The notes beneath the pieces are model-generated. The model did no database searches, had not been told where the DNA came from, and was given only the letters and a program-made list of their open reading frames with translations. From Nonomuraea aridisoli (GTDB lineage: Bacteria; Actinomycetota; Actinomycetes; Streptosporangiales; Streptosporangiaceae), in contig NZ_POUD01000049.1 in NCBI RefSeq assembly GCF_003236395.1, forward strand, positions 1 through 42,742: a stretch of 42,742 nt of DNA, in the 5' to 3' direction. Position numbers and translations under genes: made by a program. The stretch's first letter is position 1. Every line of letters begins with the position of its first letter. Below are positions 34,201-42,145 of the stretch, piece by piece.

Positions 34201-34566
34201 GACCGTGGCCGCGTCGAGCGCCTGCTGCTTGGCCCGGTCGGTGGCCTGCCGCTGGGTCTTGAGCTGCACGAAGCGCTGGGCCCTGCGGCGGTCGGCGACG
34301 TACCACGCGGTGAGCGTGCGTTCCTTGCCGAGCTCGTGGTTGAGCGCGCCGATGCGCTGGACCAGCTCCGCGACCTGGCTGAGCCGGCGGTACTCGGCGC
34401 TGGTGCCGATCGCGTCGGCCAGCTGGACGCCCGCGAGCAGCACGCCCACGACGGTGGGAATGAGGATCAGCGCGATCAGCCTGGAGCGCACACGCCAGTT
34501 CCCCAGCTGGAACCGTCCGCCTGTGTACTCCCCTGACTTCGTGTGTCTGGGGTTTTCCGTCCTCAC
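31288..34566 (-). CDS. cvnA: Conservon sensor histidine-kinase-like CvnA (copy 3)
   Basis: This is a 1092-residue sensor. It has a short cytosolic start, a membrane segment after RVRSRLIALILIP, extracytoplasmic NIT-like helices, a second membrane segment (AIISGALILVLLLLVLIITT), HAMP, LDHLATRMRRNSENL and an HATPase_c domain with ELIENAI and DLGIGM. DLGIGM replaces the DSGIGM of copies 1 and 2. A tail of about 430 residues carries repeated WPSF motifs and SPFGDAK units, then the conserved end GLPRRVPKANLVPGT and RLRSRLSSFQQGVRQGR. The GTG at 34566 (VRTENPRH) is chosen over longer readings because of the GGCGAGAGGTTGC motif eight bases upstream and the match to the CvnA2 start. Confidence 0.92.
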   Translation of the reverse strand: MRTENPRHTKSGEYTGGRFQLGNWRVRSRLIALILIPTVVGVLLAGVQLADAIGTSAEYRRLSQVAELVQRIGALNHELGKERTLTAWYVADRRRAQRFVQLKTQRQATDRAKQQALDAATVIDATHSVRVQDGVENMRRWLDGLDSLRGSMVGNVPPRAAMGTYSTMIDVFSSIQGDLGDGVSDDDLQGDVAALGSLQRMKEELSRQQIILIVTLAQRKVDSADWADFLGSWNRQQTELASFEAEADSEDLEQYRHSVRGPQVDLADAMRQRALAQVSEYDRIVDLDVTTPQTATGRDLNSWYEATTETSNAVRKVEDALATEIVGATRELSDTEQRNAIISGALILVLLLLVLIITTRVAGSLVRPLRRLRAEALQVATTRLPETVRILREQGEGAQIPEVPAIGVNTRDEIGEVARAFDEVHREAIRLAGDEAKLRANVNAMFVNLSRRSQTLVERQLQLIEGLEQGEEDEERLANLFRLDHLATRMRRNSENLLVLAGQEAARKWSEPVPLVDIARASLSEVEGYERVQIQIPSGTLIVGPAVTDAVHLLAELIENAISFSPRESKVQVTSAPAEGGVLVAINDLGIGMTQEELAEANWRLANPPVVDVSVSRRMGLFVVGRLALRHGVRVQLSQRDGGGLSAMVLLPDVLISGGQGTAPQGGQYEAFTTFDPRQLTHPSPNGSHPSFDGPNPAVDTEWPESVPAPGSGPWPSFGEPQPAAFGEQPSPFGDAKPSPFGDAKSSPFADAQPQAAPFPDAPPQPAQDAPRWPSFADEAPPAAAPPSFGEQRWPSFAEEAPRAAEPAPFAENRWPSFAEQPPPFQGDEPRWPSFATEPPSQDEPQRSSFSEPAPRRSLFDPDGRPQSQPDEFYRSVFGEEPKPADQYDRNGREAYNPFGSGNYSSQDMTGPLPVVRNSPMEEQSEEFLPIFSSVGSDWFRKPDPEVLRQRLDAESEGEHEITAVHPAVPAEPSAPPAAAPSGGTPGKSSLPQRKPGQSGAGASWSSPADSGFQAAQAAAQPQQAGTTASGLPRRVPKANLVPGTASLAEPPIASPAPQISPERLRSRLSSFQQGVRQGRAFTRGEEYEEDK

Positions 34567-34574
34567 TGACTCTC

Positions 34575-34587
34575 GCAACCTCTCGCC
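34575..34587 (-). promoter_or_regulatory. Shared cvnA leader motif (copy 3)
   Basis: GGCGAGAGGTTGC, eight bases before the cvnA3 GTG; identical to the motifs before cvnA1 and cvnA2 although the rest of this upstream region is unrelated to theirs. Confidence 0.6.
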
Positions 34588-34698
34588 GGTACGTGCTCGA
34601 AAAAAATCAGACACGCGTGGGGCGCATGGGATTCTGTCCGGCTGGGTAATTGGAACACAACCCGTACCAGATCGGCCAACCGAACATATCCCATCACA

Positions 34699-34725
34699 TG
34701 CGTCCAAAGAGGCACTTTGGTCGCA
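34699..34725 (-). terminator. Hairpin between aldehyde dehydrogenase and cvnA3
   Basis: TGCGTCCAAAG and CTTTGGTCGCA pair with one T-T mismatch around the loop AGGCA, 17 bases past the aldehyde dehydrogenase stop. It probably ends the glycosyltransferase-dehydrogenase transcript before cvnA3. Confidence 0.65.
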
Positions 34726-34742
34726 TAACGCCGTACACGTTT

Positions 34743-36140
34743 TCAGGCGGGCCGGAACGAATCCCGCTCAGCCGGTGCCGCGTGCTTCACCATCAGGTGG
34801 CGGGTCACCGAATACTCCTGCACCGCTTCCTGGCTCATGTCCTTGCCGAAGCCGCTGCCCTTCACGCCGCCGTGCGGTGCCTCGCTGGCGATGGGCAGAT
34901 GGTCGTTGACCCAGGTCACGCCCACGTCGAGGCGGTGCGAGACGCGCATGGCGCGCGCCACGTCACGTGACCACACCGACGAGGCCAGGCCGTACCTGGT
35001 GTCGTTGGCGAGCCTGACCGCCTCGTCCTCGCCGTCGAACGGCAGGGCCACGAGGACCGGACCGAAAATCTCTCCCTGGACGATCTCGCTGTCCTGGGCG
35101 GCGTCGGCCACCAGAGTGGGCGGGTAGAAAAAGCCGGGGCCCCCGATCGGGGAGCCGCCCTGCAGCACGCGCCCGGAGGCCCGCGAGACGAAGCCGTGCA
35201 CCCGGTCGCGGTGCGCCGACGAGATCAGCGGGCCGATGTCGGTCGCCGGGTCCCAGGGGTCGCCGACGGTGATCCCGGCGAGCGTCTCCCTGAGCGCCTC
35301 CACCGCGTCGGCGTAGACCTCCCGGGCGACGTAGACGCGGGTGGCCGCCGTGCAGTCCTGCCCGGTGTTGTACGTCGCCCCCATGGCCACGCCGTGGGCC
35401 ATCTCCGCGAGGTCGGCGTCCTCGAACACCAGCGCCGGCGCCTTGCCGCCGAGCTCCAGGTGGACCCGCTTGAGCGTGGCGGCGGCGCCGGTCATCACGG
35501 CCCGGCCGGTCTCGGTGGAGCCGGTGACGCTGACCATGTCGACGCCCGGGTCGGTGACCAACGCCTGGCCGACCTCCGCGCCGCCGGTGACCACCCGTAC
35601 GAGCCCGGCCGGCGCGCCCGCCTCGGCGAACAGCTCGGCCAGCCGCAGCGTCGTACGCGGCGTCTGGGGGGCCGGCTTGATCACCACCGCGTTGCCCGCG
35701 GCCAGTGCCGGGCCCACCTTCCAGATCGCCATGACGAAGGGGAAGTTCCACGGCGCGATCGACCCCACCACCCCGACGGGGCGGCGCAGCATGACGGAGG
35801 TGTAGCCGGAGCTGAACACCCCCGCCCCCGAGCCCTCCAGGGAACGCGCGGCGCCGGCGAAGAAGCGCAGGTTGTCGGCGGCGAAGGGCAGCTCGCCGTC
35901 GCGGAACACCGCCGCCGGCTTGCCGGTCTCCTCCACCTCCAGCCTGGTCAGCTCCTCGGCCGCGGCCTCCACGAGGTCGGCGGTCCGCAGCAGCACCCGC
36001 GCGCGCTCGCCCGGGGTGGCCTGTGACCACTCCTCGAACGCCGCCCGCGCCTCGCGTACGGCGGACGCCACGCCCTCCACCGGCGTGTCCGGAATTTCGG
36101 CACACGGGAGCCCGGTGGCGGGGTTGATCAGTTCACGCAT
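34743..36140 (-). CDS. Aldehyde dehydrogenase, aminobutyraldehyde type
   Basis: This is an NAD(P)-dependent aldehyde dehydrogenase, 465 residues. The substrate-binding start is APWNFPFVMAIWKVGPALAA; VTGSTETGR and ELGGKAP (Glu229 general base) follow, and NTGQDCTAATR carries the catalytic Cys263. EIFGPVLVALPF and GGVKGSGFGKDMS are near the C-terminus. The overall pattern resembles gamma-aminobutyraldehyde (PatD) and betaine-aldehyde dehydrogenases, which fits a polyamine degradation step from 4-aminobutanal to GABA. The substrate is inferred from context with the potABCD-type importer. The ATG at 36140 is 26 bases after the glycosyltransferase stop, so the two form an operon. Confidence 0.88.
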   Translation of the reverse strand: MRELINPATGLPCAEIPDTPVEGVASAVREARAAFEEWSQATPGERARVLLRTADLVEAAAEELTRLEVEETGKPAAVFRDGELPFAADNLRFFAGAARSLEGSGAGVFSSGYTSVMLRRPVGVVGSIAPWNFPFVMAIWKVGPALAAGNAVVIKPAPQTPRTTLRLAELFAEAGAPAGLVRVVTGGAEVGQALVTDPGVDMVSVTGSTETGRAVMTGAAATLKRVHLELGGKAPALVFEDADLAEMAHGVAMGATYNTGQDCTAATRVYVAREVYADAVEALRETLAGITVGDPWDPATDIGPLISSAHRDRVHGFVSRASGRVLQGGSPIGGPGFFYPPTLVADAAQDSEIVQGEIFGPVLVALPFDGEDEAVRLANDTRYGLASSVWSRDVARAMRVSHRLDVGVTWVNDHLPIASEAPHGGVKGSGFGKDMSQEAVQEYSVTRHLMVKHAAPAERDSFRPA

Positions 36141-36166
36141 CGGAAGACTTCGTCCTTCGGATCTTG

Positions 36167-37438
36167 CTACTGGCCGAGCTGCTCGATCAGGTCGGCGGCC
36201 TTGCGCAGGCCGTCGCGACGCCGGATCTCCTCGCCCGCGGCGGCGAGCCTCTCCCGCATCTCGGTGTCGCCGAGCAGCCGGTCGAGCGCGCCCTTGAGTT
36301 CCTCGTCGGTGAAGGCGTAGGTGGAGAGCCTGACGCCGTAACCGAGCTCATCGACCCTCTGGGCGTTGTCGTACTGGTCCCAGAACAGCGGCAACAGGAT
36401 CATCGGCTTGCCGAAGTGCAGCGCCTCGGTGGTCGTGTTGTTGCCGCCATGGGTGATGACCAAGTCACACAGTGGAATGATCTTAGTCTGCGGAAGGAAC
36501 TCCGCGCCCCACATGTTGTCGGCGAGCTTGATCTCTTCGTGCAGCGGGCCCTTGGAGACGATGTACTGGTGCGGGGTCGTGGCCAGCACGTCGATCACCC
36601 GCTGCATCAGCTCCACGTCGGAGGAGCCCAGCGAGCCGAGCGAGAAGTAGACCAGCGAGCCCTCGTTGCGCTGGAACGGCAGCGTGAACTCCTCGTCCGT
36701 CTCGCGCACCGAGGAGTCGAGGCGGTGCCACGTCGGGCCCAGCGGGCGGGCGTCGGTGTAGTCGAGGATCTCGGGGTAGACGTAGAGGTTCAGGTCGCCC
36801 TCGTGGATGAAGTCGAGGTCGGGCAGCGGCTCGGTGCCCTGCTCGACGCACCACTCGTTGTAGGCGGTCCACAGCTCGCGGTGCGTGCGGTCGTACTCCG
36901 CGCGGAAGGCGTCCCACTCGGAGCGGTCGTCCATGGGCAGCCCGGAGAAGACCGGCGGGATGTTCTCGCCGCGCACCTCCAGCGGGTTGCAGGAGACGAT
37001 GCGGACGAACTTCTTGCCCGCGGTCAGCAGGGCCGGGAAGGTCAGGACGTTGTCCTCGACGATCACGTCGGGGTTCACCCGCTCGATGATGGCCTTCAGG
37101 CGCGGCTCGCAGTACTTGGCGCCGTCGATCAGCTCCGCCCAGATCGGCTTGGTGACGGTCTCCAGCTGCTCCAGCGTGCTCTTGCGGTACTCGGGCGCGG
37201 TCTCGCGGATGAAGTCCTTCCAGAACTGGCCCGCGTCCTGCTCCTCGGCGTCCTCGGCCGGGGGCGCGAGGTCCACCAGGTCCTCCTCGAAGCCCAGTGC
37301 CTCGAGCTTGCCCTTCCAGGACGACTCGGCGGCGAAGACGACGCGGTGGCCACGGCGGCGCAGGATGTCGCCGATGCCGACGCAGTTGTTGGTCGGGCCG
37401 TAGGCGCTCTCCGGCATGAACAGGATCGTGAGTGACAT
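36167..37438 (-). CDS. MGT-type (GT1) glycosyltransferase
   Basis: This is a 423-residue GT-B fold glycosyltransferase of the macrolide/UDP-glucosyltransferase (MGT/YjiC) type. The N-terminal Rossmann half starts MSLTILFMPESAYGPTNNCV and includes GIGDILRRRGHRVVFAAE. The C-terminal donor-binding half has VYFSLGSLGSSDVELMQ, ITHGGNNTTTEALHFGKP and LPLFWDQYDNAQRV. HGGNNTTTEAL and DQYDNA fill the PSPG-like donor site. The ATG at 37438 is chosen because GGAG precedes it by five bases. It is first in an operon with the aldehyde dehydrogenase, an unexpected partner in polyamine metabolism. The acceptor is unknown. Confidence 0.88.
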   Translation of the reverse strand: MSLTILFMPESAYGPTNNCVGIGDILRRRGHRVVFAAESSWKGKLEALGFEEDLVDLAPPAEDAEEQDAGQFWKDFIRETAPEYRKSTLEQLETVTKPIWAELIDGAKYCEPRLKAIIERVNPDVIVEDNVLTFPALLTAGKKFVRIVSCNPLEVRGENIPPVFSGLPMDDRSEWDAFRAEYDRTHRELWTAYNEWCVEQGTEPLPDLDFIHEGDLNLYVYPEILDYTDARPLGPTWHRLDSSVRETDEEFTLPFQRNEGSLVYFSLGSLGSSDVELMQRVIDVLATTPHQYIVSKGPLHEEIKLADNMWGAEFLPQTKIIPLCDLVITHGGNNTTTEALHFGKPMILLPLFWDQYDNAQRVDELGYGVRLSTYAFTDEELKGALDRLLGDTEMRERLAAAGEEIRRRDGLRKAADLIEQLGQ

Positions 37439-37463
37439 CGCAACTCCGGGGGGACTCATCGAA

Positions 37464-37479
37464 TTGAACGGGAATTCAA
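37464..37479. promoter_or_regulatory. Palindromic operator TTGAA-N6-TTCAA (site 1)
   Basis: TTGAACGGGAATTCAA lies 25 bases upstream of the glycosyltransferase ATG and about 85-100 bases upstream of the tetR start, in their divergent promoter region. A near copy (13 of 16 bases the same) is at 42119-42134. Confidence 0.65.
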
Positions 37480-37563
37480 AAACGGATCTAGCGTGAAGGT
37501 CAAGTAACCGGCACTATGGTCACGGCTAACTGAACGGCAGGCCAACGAGTGAAGGTGGTGGTG

Positions 37564-38169
37564 GTGGCTCAGCGCAAAAGCCGTAGCGACCGGCGCATCG
37601 ATTTGATCGACGCCGCGCGCAGGGCCATCATCCGTCATGGCATCGACGGCGTTCAGCTGTCGCACGTCGCCGAGGAGGCCGGTCTGACCTCCGGCGCCGT
37701 GCTCTACCACTACCCCGACCTGCGGGAGCTGCTCGTCGAGGCCCAGCACGCCGGCATGGAGCGCTTCTACGAGCAGCGGCTGCGCCAGCTCGCCAAGCTC
37801 ACCGACCCGGTCGAGAAGCTCGTCGTCACGATCCGCTCGGGATTGCCGACCGGGCCGCTCGACCCGGACGTGCGCCTGCTCAACGAGCTGGGCGGCGCCG
37901 CGGGCCGCAACCGCGTCTACGGCGTGCTGCTCACCTCGCTCTACGACCGCCAGGTGTCGATGTACCAGGCGATCCTGGACACCGGGGCCGCGCTCGGGGT
38001 GTTCCGGCTGAGCGGCGACTCGCTGACGATCTCGCGCAACCTGGTGGCGTTGGAGGACGCCTACGGCTACCGCATCACCGCCAGGCACCCGCTGATCGGC
38101 CCGGACGAGGCGGCCGAGCTGATCCTGTCGTACGCGCGGGCGGCCACGGGCAACGACCTGGCTCACTGA
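37564..38169 (+). CDS. TetR-family transcriptional regulator
   Basis: This is a one-domain regulator of about 201 residues. The N-terminal helix-turn-helix is typical of TetR: RRIDLIDAARRAIIRHG, then GVQLSHVAEEAGLTSGAVLY and HYPDLRELLVEAQHAG. The all-helical C-terminal ligand domain has no obvious family name. The GTG at 37564 (VAQRKSRSD) has GAAGG eight bases upstream; another in-frame GTG at 37549 would add five residues. It is divergent from the glycosyltransferase operon and convergent with the importer ATPase, which it overlaps by seven bases. It is the probable reader of the two TTGAA-N6-TTCAA sites. Confidence 0.9.
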   Translation: MAQRKSRSDRRIDLIDAARRAIIRHGIDGVQLSHVAEEAGLTSGAVLYHYPDLRELLVEAQHAGMERFYEQRLRQLAKLTDPVEKLVVTIRSGLPTGPLDPDVRLLNELGGAAGRNRVYGVLLTSLYDRQVSMYQAILDTGAALGVFRLSGDSLTISRNLVALEDAYGYRITARHPLIGPDEAAELILSYARAATGNDLAH

Positions 38170-39212
38170 TCGACCGCCATGACGACCGCGTCACGCGCCT
38201 CCCAGCGCACCTTGACCTTGGCGCCCGGCCGCACCGCGGCGGCGCCCTGCACGGCGACGAGCACCGGCTTGGCGTGGCCGGGGACGTCCACGGAGACGTG
38301 CGAGACGCCGCCGTAGAAGCTGACGTCCAGCACGCTGCCGGCCAGGCCCCTGGTGGCGTTCTCGTCGGCCAGCTCGATCTTCTCCGGCCGGACCGCCAGC
38401 AGTGCCTGCGCTCCTGCCGTCAGCTCGCTCAGGGGCGTGCCGGGCAACATGCCGAACTGCTCGCTCCTGATCCCGTCGAGGCCGCCGGCGGTGCCGGTGA
38501 AGAGGTTGTTGGCGCCGACGAAGTCCGCGACGAACGGCGAGCTCGGGCGCTCGTACAGGCTGATCGGCTCGTCCACCTGGCGGACCTTGCCGCTGTCGAA
38601 GACCGCGATGCGGTCGGCCAGCGACATGGCCTCCTCCTGGTCGTGCGTGACGACCACGAACGTGATGCCGACCTCGTTCTGCAGCCGCTTGAGCTCCAGC
38701 TGCATGTCGGCGCGGACCTTCTTGTCCAGGGCCGACAGCGGCTCGTCGAGCAGCAGCAGGCGGGGGCGCTTGACGATGGAGCGGGCGAGCGCCACCCGCT
38801 GGCGCTGGCCGCCGGAGAGCTGGGCCGGCTTGCGCCCGGCGTGCGCCGACAGGCCGACGGTCTCCAGCACCTCGCCGACGCGCTGCTTGATCTCCTGCCG
38901 GGGCAGGCGCTCGCGCTCCAGCCCGTAGGCGACGTTCTTGGCCACCGTCATGTGCGGGAACAGCGCGTACGACTGGAACATGAGACTGATCGGCCGGCGG
39001 TTCGGCGGGCGGGACAGCAGGTCCTCCCCGTCGAGCGTGACCTTGCCGGCGTCGGGCGTCTCGAACCCGGCGACGATGCGCAGCAGGGTGGTCTTGCCGC
39101 AGCCCGAGGGCCCGAGCAGGGCGAAGAACTCGCCCTGCCCGATCTCCAGCGAGACGTCGTCGAGCGCGATGACGTCTCCGAACCTGCGGGAGACCCCGTC
39201 AATCCTGAGCAC
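38163..39212 (-). CDS. potA: Polyamine-type ABC transporter ATPase (PotA-like)
   Basis: This is a 349-residue ATPase of the spermidine/putrescine class. Walker A GPSGCGKT is at 34-41, FQSYALFPHMTV marks the Q-loop, LSGGQRQR (132-139) is the signature and LLLDEPLSALDKK the Walker B/D-loop, with VTHDQEEA as H-loop. A TOBE-type C-terminal regulatory domain (about 240-349) includes LLAVRPEKIEL. The GTG at 39212 overlaps the permease gene by 14 bases. It is last in the potD-B-C-A order and converges on tetR. Confidence 0.93.
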   Translation of the reverse strand: MLRIDGVSRRFGDVIALDDVSLEIGQGEFFALLGPSGCGKTTLLRIVAGFETPDAGKVTLDGEDLLSRPPNRRPISLMFQSYALFPHMTVAKNVAYGLERERLPRQEIKQRVGEVLETVGLSAHAGRKPAQLSGGQRQRVALARSIVKRPRLLLLDEPLSALDKKVRADMQLELKRLQNEVGITFVVVTHDQEEAMSLADRIAVFDSGKVRQVDEPISLYERPSSPFVADFVGANNLFTGTAGGLDGIRSEQFGMLPGTPLSELTAGAQALLAVRPEKIELADENATRGLAGSVLDVSFYGGVSHVSVDVPGHAKPVLVAVQGAAAVRPGAKVKVRWEARDAVVMAVDQ

Positions 39213-39984
39213 GCGGCTCCCTCTCCCCGATCTTGGTCAGGCGCTGACCGGCGATCACCGCCGTGAAGCTCACCAGGAGCAGGATCGCCGCCAGCGCGTT
39301 GATCTCCGGGGTGACCCCGAAGCGAACCATGGAGTAGATGACGATCGGCAGCGTCGGATCGTCGTTGCCGATCGTGAAGAACGCGATCACGAACTCGTCC
39401 AGCGACAGCGTGAACGCCAGCAGCGCGCCCGCGACGATGCCCGGCGCGAGCTGCGGCAGCGTGATCTTCATGAACGTCGTCACCGGCCCGGCGCCGAGGT
39501 CACGTGAGGCCTCCTCCAGCGAGGTGTCGGCCCCGGCGAGCCGGGTGCGGACCACCGCCGCCACGAACGCCATCGCGAACAGGGCGTGCGCCAGCACCAC
39601 CGAGTACAGCCCGAGCGTGAACTGGATCATGCCGTAGAAGACCAGCAGCCCGATGCCCAGCACCACGTCCGGCAGCACGGCCGGCATCAGCGCGACCGAG
39701 TCGAGCAGCTTGGAGTTGGTGTGGCGGGCCAGGCCGACGGCCAGCAGCGTGCCGAGCACCGTGGCGATCACCGTCGAGGCCGCGGCCACCATGAGCGTGT
39801 TGATCAGGCCGTCCCTGACCCGCTCGTCGCCGGCCAGCTCGCCGTACCACTTGAGGCTGAAGCCCTCGAAGGTGTACGCCGACTCGCCGGCGTTGAAGGA
39901 CATGACGACCAGCACCGCGATCGGCAGGTACAGGAAGACGTACGACGCCCAGAACGGGATGTACAGCAGCTTCGACCTACGCAC
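39199..39984 (-). CDS. potC: Polyamine-type ABC permease (PotC-like)
   Basis: This is a 261-residue inner-membrane permease, about six membrane segments. The N-terminal segment is LLYIPFWASYVFLYLPIAVL. The EAA motif is EEASRDLGAGPVTTFMKITL followed by PQLAPGIVAGALLAFTLSLD and EFVIAFFTIG, as in PotC. The GTG at 39984 overlaps permease PotB by eight bases, indicating translational coupling. Confidence 0.92.
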   Translation of the reverse strand: MRRSKLLYIPFWASYVFLYLPIAVLVVMSFNAGESAYTFEGFSLKWYGELAGDERVRDGLINTLMVAAASTVIATVLGTLLAVGLARHTNSKLLDSVALMPAVLPDVVLGIGLLVFYGMIQFTLGLYSVVLAHALFAMAFVAAVVRTRLAGADTSLEEASRDLGAGPVTTFMKITLPQLAPGIVAGALLAFTLSLDEFVIAFFTIGNDDPTLPIVIYSMVRFGVTPEINALAAILLLVSFTAVIAGQRLTKIGEREPRAQD

Positions 39985-40843
39985 GGCGGGCCACCCACGA
40001 CTGCGCGACGAGCAGGACCACCAGGACCACGATGAGCGCCAGCGCCAGCGTCGAGCCGAACGGCCAGTCGCGCGCCTTGAGGAACTGGTCCCGGATCAGG
40101 TTGCCCACCATGATCGACTTACTGCCGCCCAGCATCTCGGGGATGACGAAGTTGCCGAAGCTCGGCACGAACACGAACAGGCTGCCGGTCAGCACGCCGG
40201 GCATGGTGAGCGGCAGCGTGACCTTCCTGAACGTGGTGAACCCCGAGGCCCCGAGGTTGGCCGAGGCCTCCGTGAGCTGCGGGTCGAGCCGGTCGATCGC
40301 GGCGTACAGCGGCAGCACCATCAGCGGCAGGTACGAGTACAGCAGACCCGTGACGATCGCGCCCTGGGTGTAGAGCACCTCGATCGGCCCCAGCCCGAAC
40401 ACCTTCAGCGCGCTGTTGACCAGCCCGGGGCCGCTCAGCAGCATGATCCAGGCGTAGGCCCGGATGAGGAAGTTCGTCCAGAACGGCAGCACGATGGCCA
40501 CCAGGGCGACGGTCTTCCACTTGCGCGGCAGCCGGGCGATCACGTAGGCCGTCGGGTAGCCGATCAGCAGGGCGATCAGTGTGGTGAGCGTCGCGATCTT
40601 CAGCGAGTCGACGACCACGCCCAGGTAGAGCGGGTCGAGCAGCCGCTCGAAGTTCTCGGTGGTGAACTCGTAGACCACACCGCCGAACCGGCCCCGCCGG
40701 AACACCGTGGTGCTCAGCAGCAGGGCCAGCGGCACCAGCATGAACACGACGAGGTACGCCAGCCCGGGCGACAGGAACACGAACGCGCCCAGCCGGCGTC
40801 CGCGTGAGCGGGCCACCGACCGGGCCTTGACCTCGGACTTCAC
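39977..40843 (-). CDS. potB: Polyamine-type ABC permease (PotB-like)
   Basis: This is a 288-residue permease. Its first membrane segment contains FVFLSPGLAYLVVFMLVPLA. The family stretch WTNFLIRAYAWIMLL lies in the middle, and the EAA-type loop is TEASANLGASGFTTFRKVTL followed by PLTMPGVLTGSLFVFVPSFG. It pairs with PotC to form the channel. The GTG at 40843 is 11 bases after the potD stop with only a weak ribosome site, so it may depend on reinitiation after potD. Confidence 0.92.
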   Translation of the reverse strand: MKSEVKARSVARSRGRRLGAFVFLSPGLAYLVVFMLVPLALLLSTTVFRRGRFGGVVYEFTTENFERLLDPLYLGVVVDSLKIATLTTLIALLIGYPTAYVIARLPRKWKTVALVAIVLPFWTNFLIRAYAWIMLLSGPGLVNSALKVFGLGPIEVLYTQGAIVTGLLYSYLPLMVLPLYAAIDRLDPQLTEASANLGASGFTTFRKVTLPLTMPGVLTGSLFVFVPSFGNFVIPEMLGGSKSIMVGNLIRDQFLKARDWPFGSTLALALIVVLVVLLVAQSWVARRA

Positions 40844-40854
40844 TACAACGACAA

Positions 40855-41973
40855 CTACTTCGCCTGCACGTCTGCCGACAGGCGGGTGTACTTGGTGGAC
40901 GCCTCGCCGAGGTCGATGATCGACTCACCGTTGAGCAACTCGGCGGGCGTGATGCCGAGCAGCGAGCCCTCGGCGATCTTCACGCGCTCCATGGCGGCCT
41001 TGTTGGGCACCTTGTAGTTGATGTTCTCGGCCGCCCAGCTGTGCACCTCGGGGTCGAGGATGTAGTTGATCAGGGCGTGCGCGGCCTCCTTGTTCTTGGA
41101 GGACTTCATGATCACCATGGTGTCCACCCAGAGGTCGCTGCCCTCCTTCGGCACCACGAACTTGATGTTGCCGGACTTGTCGGTGGTCGGGCACCAGCCG
41201 TCCCACGCCTCGACCATGAGGGCCTCGCCGGACAGCAGGCGGTCACCGAAGGTGGTGTCGTCGTAGGTGAGCAGGTGGGGCTTCTGCTCCATCAGCAGCT
41301 CCTTGACCTTCTCGATCTCCTCGTCCTTGTCGGTGTTGACCGAGTAGCCGAGGGCCTTGATGGCGGGCAGGGCCAGCCAGCGCTCGGTGGTCATCATCGT
41401 GACCTTCTTCTCGGCCCAGGCCGGGGGCTTCAAAATATCGTTCCAACTCGTCGGCGGAGTCTTCACGAGGTCGGACCGGTAGCAGATGCCGGTGGTGCCC
41501 CAGGTGTAGGGCACGGAGTACTTGTTGCCCTTGTCGTAGGAGAGCTGGGTGGCCTCGGGGTAGAGGTTGGCCAGGTTGGGGATCAGCTCGGGGTGGATCG
41601 GCTCCAGCAGGCCCTGCTCGTTGAGGGCCTGGGCGTACTGGCCGGAGACGAACGCCACGTCGATGCCGCTGTCGCCGGAGGCGGTGAGCTTGGCCATCGC
41701 GGTCTCGTTGGTCTCGTGGAGCTGGATCTTGATGTCCTGGACCTTGAGCTTCTCCTTGACCCGCTGGGCCAGCTCTTCCGGCAGGTAACCGTCCCACACG
41801 GTCACCGCGAGGCTCTGCTTGGTGAGGTCTGCGTTGGGCTTGAGCTGTTCGGCCGTCACCGTCGTCGAGTTGGAGCCTGATGACGACTCACCGCCGCACG
41901 CCGCTACGGCGAGCGCGAGACCGACCACCGCCGCGGTGGCCGGGAGACGACGGGTGAACCGGGTACGGGACAC
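40855..41973 (-). CDS. potD: Polyamine-type ABC substrate-binding lipoprotein (PotD-like)
   Basis: This is a 372-residue extracytoplasmic binding protein. The signal peptide ends in the lipobox VAAC with Cys26 as lipid site, then a Ser/Gly linker. The mature part resembles PotD/PotF: VTVWDGYLPEELAQRVKE, then DSGIDVAFVSGQYAQAL, SVPYTWGTTGICYRSDLV, and a GEALMVEAWDGWCPT segment. The aromatic residues in WGTTGI and AWDGW are typical of polyamine pockets (family knowledge). The GTG at 41973 has AAGGAG eight bases upstream. It is the first gene of potD-B-C-A. The exact ligand is not decidable here. Confidence 0.92.
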   Translation of the reverse strand: MSRTRFTRRLPATAAVVGLALAVAACGGESSSGSNSTTVTAEQLKPNADLTKQSLAVTVWDGYLPEELAQRVKEKLKVQDIKIQLHETNETAMAKLTASGDSGIDVAFVSGQYAQALNEQGLLEPIHPELIPNLANLYPEATQLSYDKGNKYSVPYTWGTTGICYRSDLVKTPPTSWNDILKPPAWAEKKVTMMTTERWLALPAIKALGYSVNTDKDEEIEKVKELLMEQKPHLLTYDDTTFGDRLLSGEALMVEAWDGWCPTTDKSGNIKFVVPKEGSDLWVDTMVIMKSSKNKEAAHALINYILDPEVHSWAAENINYKVPNKAAMERVKIAEGSLLGITPAELLNGESIIDLGEASTKYTRLSADVQAK

Positions 41974-42118
41974 GGCCGCTACTCCTTCTGAAATTAGCGA
42001 TGTAAGAGGGGTCGCGCGACCTTACCGGGCACGGCAGACCAGAGATGGAGTGTTGCAGCAGATATCAACATCGGCAAGACTTTTCGGGACATTGCTACCA
42101 GGATGTTTGGTTCTTCAG

Positions 42119-42134
42119 TTGAATTGGGATTCAA
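42119..42134. promoter_or_regulatory. Palindromic operator TTGAA-N6-TTCAA (site 2)
   Basis: TTGAATTGGGATTCAA lies about 145 bases upstream of potD and just upstream of the divergent kinase-like gene. Arms are identical to site 1 at 37464-37479, and three central bases differ. Confidence 0.65.
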
Positions 42135-42145
42135 TAACCGCGCGC

